Shown here one piece after another: positions 22,816 to 35,822 of a stretch of 64,000 bases of DNA. The notes below the pieces were generated by a model, which was not told the DNA's origin, made no database searches, and worked only from the letters and a program-made list of their open reading frames with translations. Both the position numbers and the translations under genes were made by a program. This DNA comes from Limonium bicolor (taxonomy: Eukaryota > Streptophyta > Magnoliopsida > Caryophyllales > Plumbaginaceae). Positions within the stretch are counted from its first letter, which is position 1. Every line of letters begins with the position of its first letter. The stretch is taken from positions 319,635,925-319,699,924 of the forward strand of contig CM041776.1 of NCBI GenBank assembly GCA_023374045.1, in the 5' to 3' direction.

Positions 22816-23447
22816 GTAAGTAAAGGGAGAAAAAGCTCAGGCTTGTTCACAATTTTCCAAACTCATCTGCCAACTCCGCGTTGTCATGTTGTAGTCTAAT
22901 TTAGAAGGCGAGATGACAACGGGTTCTCGACAAGCCACAAGAAGAGGAAAATTGAGGCGATTGGGGTCGGATCTAGTGTAAAGGTTGAAATACAAGGTGG
23001 TTCCACAAACCAAGCCAACAGTCGTCCAGGTTTGCTGTTAAGTTTGATGCAATTTCATCAACTGTACTAACAGATCAAGGCCATTGATCTCACATCAAGG
23101 CTACTTCTGTGCTTATGAAGTCTACGTTGCACTGAAATATGTTTTTAATTCTCTTCTTTGTTCTGCTATCCGTCGGTACATTCAGCCAACTATGTTTTGG
23201 AATTTGTTTTATTTAAACTGTTAAGTTTGTCTAGATAGAACAGGTTCTACGAGATGAATCTTAAGCATTACCTTACTTCCAATAGATGTGGTCTCTATAT
23301 CTCCACTGTAAGCATTTTCCTTAGGAGATAAACTGATAAGAATTTTCTTTTCAAGATGATATATAAGCTTTAGTGTCTGTCAAATATTTTAGTAATCACA
23401 CTTAAAGTTCATACGCAGCCAGAGGACCCTACCTGGATATAATCCCA

Positions 23448-23530
23448 ATACACGCCATTGTCTTTACGGGTTGGATTATACACGCCATTGTCTTTACGGG
23501 TTGGATTATACACGCCATTGTCTTTGTGGA
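23448..23530 (+). repeat. 30-base tandem repeat, 2.7 copies
   Basis: The unit ATACACGCCATTGTCTTTAC plus GGGTTGGATT is repeated exactly twice and then partly. Exact copies suggest a recent duplication. Confidence 0.92.
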
Positions 23531-24079
23531 TTTACGCCGGGTTGGTACGTATCATGTTCTTAAACAATCTAATCTTCTAGTATTTGTGTTTTTCAATTAC
23601 TCTTCACTCTTACTGACATTATGCAAACAACTGATCATGATGGCCAACATGATGAGACAAAGTTGTGTGATTAAAGAGAAGAAGCTATGCGTATTTTTTA
23701 TGAATTTGGTTAAGATATATTATTGTATCTTTGTCTGCTAAGATGTTTCATAATTGTGATGGTTTAAGTTGATTCGTCCATATGTTGTTTGTGCTGTTCT
23801 AAGATGCGTCACCTTTGATGAAGCAAGATACAACAACTTCATTGATCTTCAAGATAAGCTGCATCAAAACATTTGCTGGTAACATCCACATGTGTCTCTG
23901 GTAACATTTGCACATTCAAACTCTACAACGTCTGTCTCCTTGCTAATGACGATCCTCCAAGTCTTAGTGTGTCTGTCAATGTGTCTACATTCTTCAACAT
24001 TTTCCAGCACAAAAACCAAAAAAAAAAGTACTACTAGGTTGCATACAGATTCATCATCAAAGAAGACCCGCGTAATCTC

Positions 24080-24436
24080 TCAAATAAGATGTAAACATCT
24101 CCTGCTTCTGGATAAAAAGCATGGCACCAGATGCAATGATGACGGCCTCAGTAAGTATCTTGGTCTAAGATTAAGATCTTTTGTTTCTCGCATCTCCTTC
24201 TCCTCTTCAGTTTCTTCTGCAGTTGTAGTAGTATCATCTTGATCTGAAACCCTCTCACGAAATACTAAAGAAGAACCTACTTTAACCTCCTCTGATTTCT
24301 CTGCTTCTTTCTTTAGTCTATTTATCTGTTTCTCCACTTCAGTTTCTTGCGCCGTTGTAGTAGTTGTAGTAGTATCATCTTGATCTTGAATTTCTGAAGT
24401 TTGAACAAATTTTCTTCTGCCAAATTGGTTTCTCAC
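24080..24436 (-). CDS. ORF with internal duplication in CACTA-2
   Basis: A 118-residue minus-strand frame holds two copies of a DQDDTTTT...ETE.EK unit about 45 residues apart, separated by a Lys/Glu-rich, helix-like stretch (EKQINRLKKEAEKSEE). The DNA duplication (GTAGTATCATCTTGATCT) explains the pattern. No family is recognised. It is the longest open frame in CACTA-2 and a candidate captured coding segment, but may be chance. Confidence 0.3.
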   Translation of the reverse strand: MRNQFGRRKFVQTSEIQDQDDTTTTTTTAQETEVEKQINRLKKEAEKSEEVKVGSSLVFRERVSDQDDTTTTAEETEEEKEMRETKDLNLRPRYLLRPSSLHLVPCFLSRSRRCLHLI

Positions 24437-26089
24437 TGCTTACTTTTTTGTCCCTGTGGCTCTTTCGTGTTATGTAATTTATCATTATGATAGTTATAAA
24501 ATTCTTTTACCTTTGTTTTTATGAAACTTGTGTTTTTTTCGTATTCTTTTACTTTTACTTATCATGCAAAAAATTTCATCCTCCATAGTTGTTTTTTTGT
24601 TTTTTAATGGTGCTGTTGACTAAAAGAGCTGTATTTATTGTTAATTCTGGCTGCTTGTTCATTTTGATTCGCATGATGAGAGGTGTTCGACCATAACTTC
24701 TTAGTTTTGAAATGGAAGTGGTTAAAAATCTTCTTCTGTCTATATATGAATACATCTGTACTTGCACATTTATTTAATGATCTCGCAAGTAGACCATTTA
24801 ACTCATGATTTTATATTGGGATAAAGGAACGTTTATGCATAATGCAAGCTAGTAGCACTATTAAGCAACACTTTTTTTATTGGTAAGTGCAGAGGCTGAA
24901 GTGCTTGTCAATTGCAACTCTTGAAAGAATTTGCTCGGCTGGTAGGTATTTCGATTATGATTTTCTTTCACTTAACATCACATATTTTTCTGTTTGTAAA
25001 TGATAAAATGAGAGTTAGCATATATCTAAATGACATATAGGTGTTGTTATGCCAAATTATGCAATTCCCTCACTTTTGGCTAAGCATTGTCTCCTCACTC
25101 GGGCTGGTACTACAAGCAGAAATTTTCTGCTGACAATCCTCAGGAACTGGAAAGCATTAGGAAGTCGGTTGTACGTGCACTCATACCAGAGAAGCTTTCA
25201 TACCCCTTTTTGCCAAACTGATCCTAATAATTCAGTATAACTAATAAACCATTTAATCATTGACTGGTCATCTCTCTTCTCTCGGATACTCTCATATTAT
25301 ACTACATTGCTTGTATGTTTTGATTACTGGTAAATAGCTAGACAGATATATATACAACAAGAAGAGCAAAAAAAATCATCTACTTGTATGTATCTACTGG
25401 GAAAAAGCATGTTATGGTGCTTTCTGGCTTGGATTATGGACGCTGCCACAATGTTGATATATCCAGGTAATTCTGAGAACTAAGATCCGATTCACCTCAT
25501 ATCTATATATAGATATTTTGGGATGTGTTTCTTTTTTGCTGGTTTCTGATCTTTACATCGCCTGTTCATCTTTTATTGCTGTTATGATCATACCCGCTTT
25601 CATTCCATTTGGCTGAAATGATTTGAAAATCATTCCTGCAGCATACGTTGTATATTTTGTGTTCTAAGTGTGCTGATAGTTTGAAAACATGACTGTGTGG
25701 TTTGCAGATACATTACCTCACTAGTGCCAACATAGAAGGGGTTGATGATACTTGTCAAAATCTTGGATGGCGAAAGTTGCAGAACTACACTCTATCACAA
25801 AGGAGAAATTTGGTGATAATTGTAAATGAATTAAGAGATTTAAGATCTTAGATATTTAGGTTTTCTTTATAAGATTTGATCCATGTAAATCAATTTGGGT
25901 TGTAATTTTTTATATGAAAATATAATCAAATTATTTGCGTTGAAGAATATAGGTTTTGTACATTTGTTGATAATAATAAATAATTTTATTTGAATCATCT
26001 TTTGTAATTTTTAATAGATTCTAATAGTAAAATAAATAATGGGATCGTATAATAAACAATGTAGGATTTTTTTTTTTTTTTGAAAGTTG
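24437..26089. other. CACTA-2 interior without recognised genes
   Basis: AT-rich sequence with some exon-like islands (about 25049-25240 and 25690-25850) bounded by intron-like, T-rich tracts. I see no domain. Confidence 0.4.
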
Positions 26090-26730
26090 AAAGATCAAGA
26101 AGGGCAACTGTTTTTGCACCAATTGTGGTATCAAATAGAGCAAAATGAACTATATTTGCACTAATTGATGGATATTAAATAGGGTAAAAGATCATTATGC
26201 CCTATTGTTCTATATCTATTAGTGCAACTTTTCAAGTTTGCCCTCTTTATATTATATAAGAGTACGATCTCTTAAATTTCAAATGGTGCAAGATCTAGTT
26301 GTTGCACTAGTTGTTTAGTATCAAATGGTGCAAATATAAGAAGTTGCCCTATTACATGCTAATCAAATAGTGCAACCTTTTTTCAGTGCCCTATTTGTGA
26401 TGTTAGTGGGATGTAGTCAAAGGAGACCAAACGGGGCAAAAAACCAACTCGCTCCTTTGCTAGTAATCAAATGGTGCGTTTGACCAAACTTGCACTAATT
26501 GAGCAGTATCAATTAGTGCGATATTTGAGTGCCCTGTTAGTAATTGCTCAATTGGTGCAAACTTGGTTGCACTAATAGAGTATTTCAAATAGGGCGATTT
26601 ATAAAGTTGCACCAAAAAGACGTGTTGTAGCGAATCTATTGGTGCAAAGTTGGAGCGACATTAATCTTGCACCTATTACCTATAGTAGTGAATTTTTGAT
26701 TTGTTGGGGCAATAAAAGTTGCCCCAATTG
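26090..26730. repeat. CACTA-2 right subterminal repeat array
   Basis: The same words as the left array (TTGCACTAATTGA, AATGGTGCAA, AAATAGGGC and their complements) occur every 20-40 bases up to the CACTACAACA terminus. Confidence 0.87.
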
Positions 26731-26816
26731 ACCTTATATGTTGTAGTGTTTTTTTAGACGACTCTGTTATAATGAATCACTGATCACTATCATCTACGCT
26801 AGACATTAAGGTAATT

Positions 26817-29800
26817 TATAACACCCCCTAAACTCAAGTTCCAGTTATGACAGCAGAAGACATTATTAACCCGGGTGTGTTGTCACGCTCAAACAAGCGC
26901 TAAGACTAGAAATTAAGGGATATCATTTTAAAAGGAATTAGTCATGACTATCTTAGGAAACTAATCAAACCAGTTCTCAACATTAATCCAAGACAAACCA
27001 AGCTAACAAAATATATGTGAACCAATAGTGTTTCAAAATTCAGTTCCAACCAAACTTGTGTTCTAAATCAATGAAATTCTTAATACCTAATGAATCTAAC
27101 ATATAAGATACTAGATGGCCACTCCCCACGCCGAGGCTCTCAATCTTGATCATTCACCTGTTCAACAATACATTAAGAAAACATAAAGAAAGCAACCGTC
27201 GGCATAGCTGAAATACCCGGAAATTTGCAAGTTAGGAATAGTATAGTATATAGCATGAATAATATGTCCGAGGTTAGTTAAGGTGGACCAGGGAATTAAA
27301 ACGACATCCATTCCTAAATTAATCTTTCTTCTTAAAATAGTTACAATTATTTGTAACGTTTTGGCCTTAATAGACTTTAGATATATTTCAGATTATACTA
27401 TTTAAATATCACTTCATCCTCCTAACTTCATTATGTTATTTAAACTTCAAGATACCATTCTAGAATTTTCCTTCCAAACTTATTAATTTAAATACTTAGA
27501 GTTCAAATTCAATTTGACTTTCTCCTTGTAGTTATTTGATTTCAAGAGTTCAAATCCTAATTGACTACTTAATATATTATTTATTAACTCTCCTCATTCT
27601 TCTCTCAATAATTATATTACTAGCATTTTGACTTACCCTTTTAACGTGATTGTTTTTCCCTTTTGTTGAACTTTGAAACCATTTACAATATATCAGGAGA
27701 CAGCATATACGAATTGTCTATATGAAAGATATGGCTTAAATTAGTATCAAGAAAATCCATAAATTTACTCACCATACCAAGACAGTCCACACACAACACA
27801 AGTTCAACCGATGGGAGTTTACCCGGATCTCAAGCCACACACTCTCCACGAGAGTGCTATCCTGCTCTAGCCCTTTAGTGTGCATAACCCCAAGAATTAG
27901 TCAACTACAAGATGCGGGAAACTAGAGTAAAAGACTCTATTGAGTCCACAAATATCGATAAATACCTACGGGCTCACTGATTGTATAACATAGGACTACG
28001 TGGTCCATGACCCCTTGGGTAACCATTATAACACATAATATCCACAAACACCCATGGGTACACTGGTCATATGGAAAAGGACTGTGTGGTCCACGCCCCC
28101 TGGGTAACCATTCCAACACATAATATCCATAAACACCCGCGGACACACCGGTAATATGACAAAGGACTGCGTGGTCCACGGCCCCTTGGTTAACCATTCC
28201 ATCACACAAAACCAAAGTTCAAGCCCATTAAACCAATCCATCACATAGGTTCGAAGTCTGAACCAATTCGACCATTCCATAATTATCACAACACATTACC
28301 AATACAAATCCAATGCCACAAGTTTCACACCATACCAATCCACCAATTACCATGATATTTTACCTTTTCAAAATCCACATCTAATATACAACTTTACCTT
28401 TATCGAATCCATTACCTTAAACTCAATACCGTGCCAATCCATCACTTACCATGTGTTACACCTTTTAAGCAATAATGACCAATGTCTTAACAATCGGGTG
28501 TCAAGATATCACAATATTATAGCACATAATCCAGCATATACAACAAATATAGTCATCCCTTAAGGACTAGAAGACTAGGTTACCTTTTCAATGTCAAAAG
28601 TCACCAACACGCTACCAAGGATCACCAAGTCAAACCTTCTTCACTATCTAGCATTAATAAACAAGTGGATAACGGTAAGAACTCAAGAAACCCAAATAGG
28701 CCTTTCCCATTCGGCCATGTGCCCTAGGCACTTGCCAACCCCTCAAAATCCCACCAAACTTGTGAAAACCCCGCATTAAGCACTATAGAAGATCATTGTA
28801 ATGGATTGATGACTTAAATTGAAAAAAGAGGACAAAACCTTAACATACAGCAAAGGGAAGATGCTAAGGAGGATTTGGAAATTCCAACACCCGAAGATAA
28901 GCACACAAGCACAAATCACACAAGAGTACAAGTCTAGATTAAAGCACAATTAATCAAGAATCAATGGAGGAATATGGCTGGAGCTCTAACCCTTGGAGGT
29001 GCTGAAATGGAACCGATCAGAGGAGGAAGAATGAGAAGTAATACGCCAAGTTTGGCTAGGAAACTCACGTGGAAAGAGAGGGGGAGAGAGAGAGATAAGG
29101 ATTTAGTGTTTTAAGTAACAAAGGGATTTAATTTGGCGTATATATAAATAAAATGGTGAGAGAGTTGTTAATTACTCACTCACTCAGCAATATTCAGGAA
29201 TAAACACCCAAAAACTCCAGAAAAAATGTATAACAAAATGGAGATAGGAAGAAAATAAGACATTAAGTGATTTATGAAGTTTTAAGTGAGTTAAGGAAGT
29301 TGAAAGGTCGAAATTAGTAAAAGGTTGAATATAAGGTGTGGGAGACTTCAAATGAATTTCCTGAGTTATTAAGGGATAAAATTTGTGTTGTAATCAGCAA
29401 AAGGCAGACCAGTAGTCAAACACAACTTAAAGGTCATTAATGACAATTTTGTGCATTAAGGAGTTAATAAGGATTTAATTAGTAGAAAGACAGTAAAAGG
29501 AGTATGTAGCTTCGAATACTGAATATCATGAAATTATAGAGAATGGTCATGCATTATCAGAATATTGAAGACCAAAGATCAAAAACATGATCTTACAATC
29601 AAAAATGACATTTTCGTGCACTAAGGGTAAATTTGAGATTTTGACTGGAGTTAAACTTGATTTACCCAGAATTTGACGGAGTCACCCCCTTGACCCTTAA
29701 GATTGTTTAGAAGTCAACCATAAGTGAAAGATTTTATGTCAAAGAGTCAAAATTACCAAAATGCCCTTATGTGGGCAAAGTCAACCCTAGGTCAAAATGA

Positions 29801-29880
29801 CCAAAATACCCTTTGGCTCAACTTGAGGAAAAGAATATTAAAACCCAATGGAACACATACCAACCCTCAAAACCACTTCA
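26817..29880. mobile_element. Solo LTR C (3.1 kb)
   Basis: The segment starts TATAACACCCCCTAAACTC and ends CAAAACCACTTCA, with TAATT at 26812-26816 and 29881-29885. The start looks like the common TGTAACACCCC LTR end with one G-to-A change. No second LTR and no gag-pol domain were found, so a solo LTR is likely. It contains three 86-base tandem repeats at 27951-28207. Confidence 0.72.
27951..28207. repeat. Three tandem repeats of about 86 bases in solo LTR C
   Basis: Three copies (86, 85 and 86 bases) start AATATC and share GTGGTCCA(C/T)G and TTGGGTAACCATT. They are about 75-85% alike by eye. Confidence 0.85.
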
Positions 29881-29885
29881 TAATT

Positions 29886-30178
29886 AGTTATTCAATTTTG
29901 CAAATGAACCATTTCCCTATAGTGGACATTTGTTTCAGGTATAGGAAATGAAATAGAATCGAAAAAGAAATGCAGTGAAAATTGACATGAATCAATAGTC
30001 AATGGACACCAGTCAGTGGTCAACACCCACCGGTCGCGGTCAACACTCACCAATTATCGGTTAACATCCACTAGTCACGGTCAATGGATCGTCTATCTTC
30101 GCTCAATGGTAACCGGTCAAAGAGAACTAGGGAAAAGAATTTCATTCTCTAGTGGGGGAGTTCGGCATGGCTTTTTTG
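29886..30178. other. Non-coding DNA with degenerate 20-base repeats
   Basis: From about 30000 to 30110 a unit like GGTCAACACCCACCGGTCGC recurs four to five times with changes. No gene is seen. Confidence 0.6.
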
Positions 30179-30180
30179 TA

Positions 30181-30419
30181 CTCCCTCCATCCCAGTCAAA
30201 GTGTCCAATTTACTATTTGGATGTGTCGTTTGACTTCAATATTTAACATGTAAGGTAATACATTTTTATAAATCTATGTTTTACAATGGAATCCTTACTT
30301 GAAAAACTATATATTGTACAAGTTAATTTTAAAAATTGCTTTATCTTATATGTTTAATATTGAAGTGTGAAAAAACGTTCCAAAAAGCAAACATGACACT
30401 TTGACTGGGACGGAGGTAG
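30181..30419. mobile_element. Stowaway MITE, 239 bases
   Basis: Inverted ends CTCCCTCCATCCCAGTCAAA and the complement of TTTGACTGGGACGGAGGTAG, with TA on both sides (30179-30180 and 30420-30421). Typical Stowaway termini. Confidence 0.93.
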
Positions 30420-30421
30420 TA

Positions 30422-31640
30422 GCTGTTATGCAGCATATTCTGGTAGTTGTTTTGTACTAGCATATTTGGAGCATAATCTGATGGTTGTTCTATGTGGACA
30501 TATTTGCAGCTATTTTGAAAAATGATGTTTTGTTAGTGTGACATTTTTGCAGCATAAGTTAGTTACGTGCAGTGCATTTACCGTTTTTTGTACTAATTAT
30601 ACATATTAGTTTACAACTTAAAACAATATTTTGTTAAAAATAATTAAAGTAACTACTAATTAATGTTATAAAGATAAGTAATTTGTTACCATAAAAGGTT
30701 CCTACATACCTAAATCTTGATAAACTCAGTACAATAGAAGTTAGTAAAGCATGAATTATTTTGATCAAAATTCAACTATAATGAATATATTAATATATTT
30801 TTTATGTTTTACCCTCAATTGGTTGTTTCCCTTTCTTTTTGATATGGATTTTGACTTGTGTTGTGCACCCGTCCTGTTCACCCATTATCAATTTTAATAT
30901 ATGAAAAAAGTAGTTATATATAAATAAAGTATGAGAGCACAAAATAAGGTCAATCAAGGAACTGAAAAATGCAGGAAAGAATTTCACGATCGTCTAACAT
31001 ACATGCGCCTTTTTTATTCTCTTCACTCACGATATTTTTTGCAACCCTAACTAGAAAACAAGAAAGATATATGCTCTACGCTCTATTCATTTTCTTCACT
31101 TACGGTAATTTTGCAATCCTAACTGGCAAACAAGAAGATACATGCTCTGCGCGAGAAAAGGCGAGAATGCCACATAGTAAATATACTCTACTCGAACAGA
31201 CAAAGAGAAATATGTCAAAGTGTGATATTTATGCCAAATAAAATTGCTAGCCCAAAATATCACAAACGACAGGTCCCAAGATCTGAAATAATCTCATTCC
31301 CTTTTTCTTGAAAAAGAGAAAAACACCGTGAACAAATATCCTATTTCTCTTTCCTAATTCTCTCCAAACAAACACCCTTTAATAATTTGTTTTTAACATT
31401 ATTCTAACAAAGCCATCATATCAATCCTAAACACACTATATACTATAGTCATCCCGATACTTTTTGTAACACTGTTTATTGTTTTACAGCTATTTTATAT
31501 GTGTCAATACACTATTGGAGTAGAACATAGACCATTTGAAATCCATAGATGACCCACCCAAAAAAAAACAATCACTCAACAAAAAGATTTGATGTCCCAC
31601 TAAGTACATTTTATGACATTGAAATATGACTGTTTTTTGG
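30422..31640. other. Intergenic DNA upstream of HO1, with dispersed repeat units
   Basis: No gene is supported. At about 30985-31160 lie two to three copies of the dispersed unit with CACTTACGGTAATTTTGCAA and CCTAACTGGCAAACAAGA, also found at 6418-6545 and 50680-51060. The last few hundred bases before 31640 probably include the HO1 promoter. Confidence 0.6.
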
Positions 31641-32103
31641 AAATATAAATACTAACCACAATTAGCGGCGACATACTGCAATCCATCTTCAGTTGGTGGT
31701 GGTCGACTTGTTTCTCCAAGGACAGCTTCCCTCCGCTGAAATCGCTCCCCGTCCGTTTTGAGACATTTTTAAGGGTGTCTTCTCGAGTTCTCTCCTCTTA
31801 ATCCTTACTTCTAGGACCATTGAAGAAGCTTGAACGAATTCTGCTCTTTCCCCGACTGCTCAGTAACTCGTCTCGGGATTTCCCTCTTTTTCTCGATAAA
31901 GACGGTGACAGCCTACCGACATCAACAATCTCCCTTAAACAATTATATCTTCCATTATTCGTCCATACCTCTCCTCAGTCGGCAGCACCATCTTTACTTC
32001 ACGTAACCAACCCTTGAGCAATTTGTGAACCAAATCAATACTTCTAGTTGTGCTCCTTTAGTGTTGCGTGCGACGGAAACCCTCATAGCTGTATTTCCTT
32101 CAG

Positions 32104-34492
32104 ATGGCGTCTTTGACACCCATGTCTCATCCTCAATCAGTCTACAAGAAACCCCACTTCGCTCAACCAACTACGCTCCCTCACCTGGGATTCCTCTGCT
32201 TTCCTTCAAGAAACCCGAATTTCAGCTCCAGCAGCATGGTACTGGGCCAGAAGTTGCAATTGGGTGTCAAACCGTCCGTGAAGTTGTCTTCGCCGGGTAT
32301 GACGAGGGCAATGGCAGCAGACACTACGTCGTCGTCGTCTGAACAGAAGAAGGAGCGGTACCCTGGTGAAAGTAAGGGGTTTGTGGAGGAGATGAGGTTT
32401 GTGGCGATGAGACTTCACACCAAAGACCAGGCGAGAGAAGGGAAGAAAACAGCCGAGGGTCCAGAGGAGAAATCCCCTACCATGTGGAAACCGACCGTTG
32501 AGGGGTATCTGAAGTTTCTGGTGGATAGCAAATTGGTATACGAGACGCTTGAGAGGATTGTTGAGAAGGCCTCTGTTCCATATTGTGAGCAACATTCTGT
32601 TGTTCATTATGTTGTTTTACCTCTCATGTTTTTGGTTATTGAAGTTTATTTCTCATGGTTGTGTTGGTTGAGCTATCATTTGGTGGTGAGATATTTTGGT
32701 TGATAAAGAGGAAATTGATTTATTTCTCTGATGGCGGTTGGATTAGTTTTAAGACTTGAACTCTGATTGAGGAAAACAGCGGGAAATTTGATTACTGATA
32801 TGCTTGGTTGTATCAATTTTTATGTAGATGCTGAGTTCAGAAACACAGGGCTTGAAAGATCTGAGAAATTGGAAAAGGATTTGGAGTGGTTCAAGGAGCA
32901 AGGGTATGACATTCCTGAGCCATCTGAGCCAGGTCGAACTTACTCAAGCTATCTAACAGAATTGTCTGAGACGGATCCACAGGCATTTATCTGCCATTTC
33001 TATAATGTATACTTTGCACACTCTGCTGGGGGGCGTATGATCGGGAGAAAGGTACATAAGTTCGTTTAGTATTGGATTTTTTTTTGTTGAGATACATTTT
33101 GATGCTAACTTTTTTTTGTAAGTGGGGAATTGAGCTAAAACTGTCTTAAACACACATCAAAACAAGGCCAAACGTAGCAGTCCAAAAATGAAAGAGCGCT
33201 AAAGCATCAGTGTTAAAAATAACAAAGCACTACTATCAGCACTAAAAGCATTTGTGCCTGAAAGCTAACTTCTGATTGAGGGTGTTAATCTTTGAGGATC
33301 CTTTATGTATTGAGCATCACTTCATGTCTCCTAATCTGTACTCGCTTTATTGATGTTTTTGATAGCAAGATGTATGATGTTTACTAGTATATGCTCTCTT
33401 GATCGAGCAACATTGTGGGTGCAGATTTCACAGTACCCTTTGATAGACAAATGTGTCAAGGGGTGTTAAAAATTCCATTTCTCTCATTTTCTAGTCTTCT
33501 GGTTTTTCTTCCTACTCAGTGCACCATGAAACTTCTGGGTACCTCTGTCACAGTGCTCCCTCCCACGCTTTGCTTCTATCTTGGGTAGTAGTATTTTTGT
33601 CATGTTCAAAACTAGGTGATTGACTGATCTTGCGTCCAGCACTCAACCATGTTCTTCGTCTTATTATCTCTATAAGTGTGCTGCTGTGTTTTTTCACTGT
33701 GACTATAGACTTTTTTTATCTATTTTTGTAGGGTGAAATGTGTTCAACCACTGGTCATATTCTTAACTTTTTGATACATAGTTCACTACTGTTTTGCAGT
33801 TTGTGAGAGGGACAAGTGATTTGTTCATGACTTTGGGTCAAAAAGGCCCAGTCTATGCATAACTTAATAACAACTACATATATAATTTATTTGCCTCCTT
33901 CTGCCAGAGCATCTTACCCTGTCTTAGCTAGAACCTGCTTTGTAGTATAGCCCTGGAATTTTGGAACACATGCAAATTTCCCTTTGATTTAAGAATCAAG
34001 TGTGAATCCCAAAGAATAAAAGCACAGTTACTTTGGTGGTTATGATTCTTATACTGCTGGACTTACAATATTAAGGTTGTAATCTCATCTTTAAGGAGAA
34101 ACTTAAGATACAAATTCCGCTTAGATTTAAGAATGTAGTATGGTTTTGATTTACTAGTTCTCAAACTTCATCGTTGATATCCTTGTTATCTTCAGGTGGC
34201 TGAGACTTTAATTAACAAAAAGGAACTAGAATTCTACAAATGGGATGGTGATCTGCCTCAGATGCTTCAGAACGTGAGGGACAAGCTTAACAAGGTTGCA
34301 CAGGTAAGTTTTCAAATTTATCCTTATTATTGCAGTGACAGATGTTGAAGGAAACGGTGCTGACAAATTAACGTGATTGTTTGGGTGCAGAGTTGGAGTA
34401 GGGAGGAGAAGAACCATTGTTTAGAAGAAACAGAGAAGTCATTCAAACATTCTGGAGAGTTGCTTCGTCTCATTCTGCAAACAGCAGAATGA
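32104..34492 (+). CDS. HO1: Heme oxygenase 1, plastid (HO1/HY1)
   Basis: The enzyme opens heme to biliverdin IX-alpha with ferredoxin as electron donor. It feeds phytochrome chromophore synthesis in plastids. Exons by GT-AG and frame: 32104-32584, 32828-33051, 34196-34303 and 34391-34492, giving 304 residues. Residues 1 to about 75 are Ser/Pro-rich without early acidic residues, as in a plastid transit peptide. The mature start reads [20 protein letters not shown]. His105 in MRLHTKDQ is the proximal heme ligand of the family, and [12 protein letters not shown] (about 224-235) is the distal helix. The end, [18 protein letters not shown], matches plant HO1. Introns all have clean donors and acceptors. 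A 5' leader probably starts after 31640. An AATAAA lies at about 34672. The length is slightly above the Arabidopsis protein because of a longer transit peptide. No defects are seen. Confidence 0.96.
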
Positions 34493-35307
34493 TAATATAT
34501 AATAATATCTGTTTCGATCCCAACATTTAAAAACTGGTCTCTCTATGTATATAGATATAATCACGTACCACTACTGTAATTTCTTTCTATTCTCGCAGGA
34601 TACAGTGCGAGGATGCAAGTAATGAAAAATTGAAAATGTCTTGCTTCTGGTTTCATTCATGCTTCATTGAAATAAAAAAACCTTGTTATAAATGGTGTGC
34701 TTTCGTAGGGTATAGATAGATCTTCTTCCTGCATCTTATGAAAGAGTAAAACAAAGAAGAGAAGTACTTGTTACAAACTTGGTCAACTAAACCTAAGGGA
34801 CTTAGGTTAGGTTGTCTATGCTTTTAAGCTTGATCTCCCCAAAGCTATGATGGAATGAAATGATCATTATCTGTATTACTGAAAGTGGACTTCACCGCAA
34901 CTGGGTAAACCAATTATAACTTGTGTAACTTCCTCGCTATGTACCTGCTGATGAATGCCCCAAGTGGTTGTGGGTCGATATCCTCGGTATGGAGATAGTT
35001 TGCAAGAACAATTCCCATGGTTGAGTACACTCATCTGTTTCATGATATCAAGAGCACCAATCCTTCTCATCTACATTTAGACCACATTCTAACATTTGAG
35101 ACTATGTATCGGCTCAGCCTCATCAGTGCTGCCCGTTCCAAGCTTGGAACATTGAGGAAAGGTTTGTTTCAAGTTCTACTTGGCAGAGTTCGCATAAAAT
35201 CCAAGGATAGGATCAAACGATTCACAAGCTGACAGAATAGTTACAATACATTTGGTTGTTTCTTTTTTCTTAATTTAATTGAAGAAATGATACGCAATTC
35301 GTGGTAA
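34493..35307. other. HO1 3' UTR and unassigned sequence
   Basis: The first about 200 bases are the likely HO1 3' UTR. From about 34880 to 35230 the sequence is less AT-rich, with short open frames on both strands (35017-35232 +, 34876-35070 -). None matches a family I recognise. A degraded gene fragment is possible. Confidence 0.45.
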
Positions 35308-35316
35308 AAAAAATAA

Positions 35317-35813
35317 GAGTAAATTACTCGGAAGCCCTTGAGGTTTGGACAAAATACAGTTAATCTCCTTGTGTTTATTATAATTATTGGTAACCACCTT
35401 GAGGTTATGGTATCTTTGACTATGAGCCCTGAACTATAACTCTGTTATCAAAACGTTAACTACGTACTGACCCATTAACTTAATCACATTATTAATAACG
35501 TGTTGGACAAAAATCATACCTTAATCGGAACGTTTCTTGCCTGAAAAACGTCAAACCTACCTCAAAAATGCATCTGAATTGGGATGAGAGAGAGTTAGAT
35601 GCTGTTGATTAAGCAGTTTGTTGTTCAAGCTGGCGTAATAATGTGATTAAGCTGATGGGTCAGCATGTAATTAATGCTTAGATAACAGAGTTATAATTCA
35701 GGGGCTCATAGTCAAAGATACCATAACCTCAAGGTGGTTACCAATAATTATGATAAACACAAGGGGTAATTGTATTATGCCTAAACCTCAAGGGGGTTCT
35801 GAGTAATTTACTC
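35317..35813. mobile_element. Mutator-like MITE with long inverted repeats
   Basis: 497 bases with inverted repeats of about 190 bases. Ends are GAGTAAATTACTC, followed inward by shared blocks such as CCTTGAGGTTT and GGTAACCACCTTGAGGTTAT. A nine-base TSD, AAAAAATAA, flanks it (35308-35316 and 35814-35822). Long inverted repeats plus nine-base TSD fit Mutator-like MITEs. The TSD is low-complexity, so it is weaker evidence than the repeats. Confidence 0.85.
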
Positions 35814-35822
35814 AAAAAATAA

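Larger units (their letters stand above)
20825..26748. mobile_element. CACTA-2: non-autonomous CACTA transposon with gene-like cargo
   Basis: The 5924-base element starts CACTACAACAATGTTGATG and ends CCTTATATGTTGTAGTG, giving inverted CACTACAACA termini, with TTT on both sides (20822-20824 and 26749-26751). TTT is a weak TSD by itself but agrees with the 3-base CACTA rule. Both ends hold dense arrays of short repeats (20840-21380 and 26090-26730). No Tnp2, DUF4218 or Transposase_24 domain is visible. The interior contains Harbinger MITEs, a 30-base tandem repeat and several short open frames that look like captured exons. Confidence 0.9.

Noticed and set aside
26749..26760. T-rich flank as firm proof of the CACTA-2 TSD
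   Set aside because: TTT lies in a longer T run, so the duplication alone is not diagnostic; the call rests on the termini and repeat arrays.
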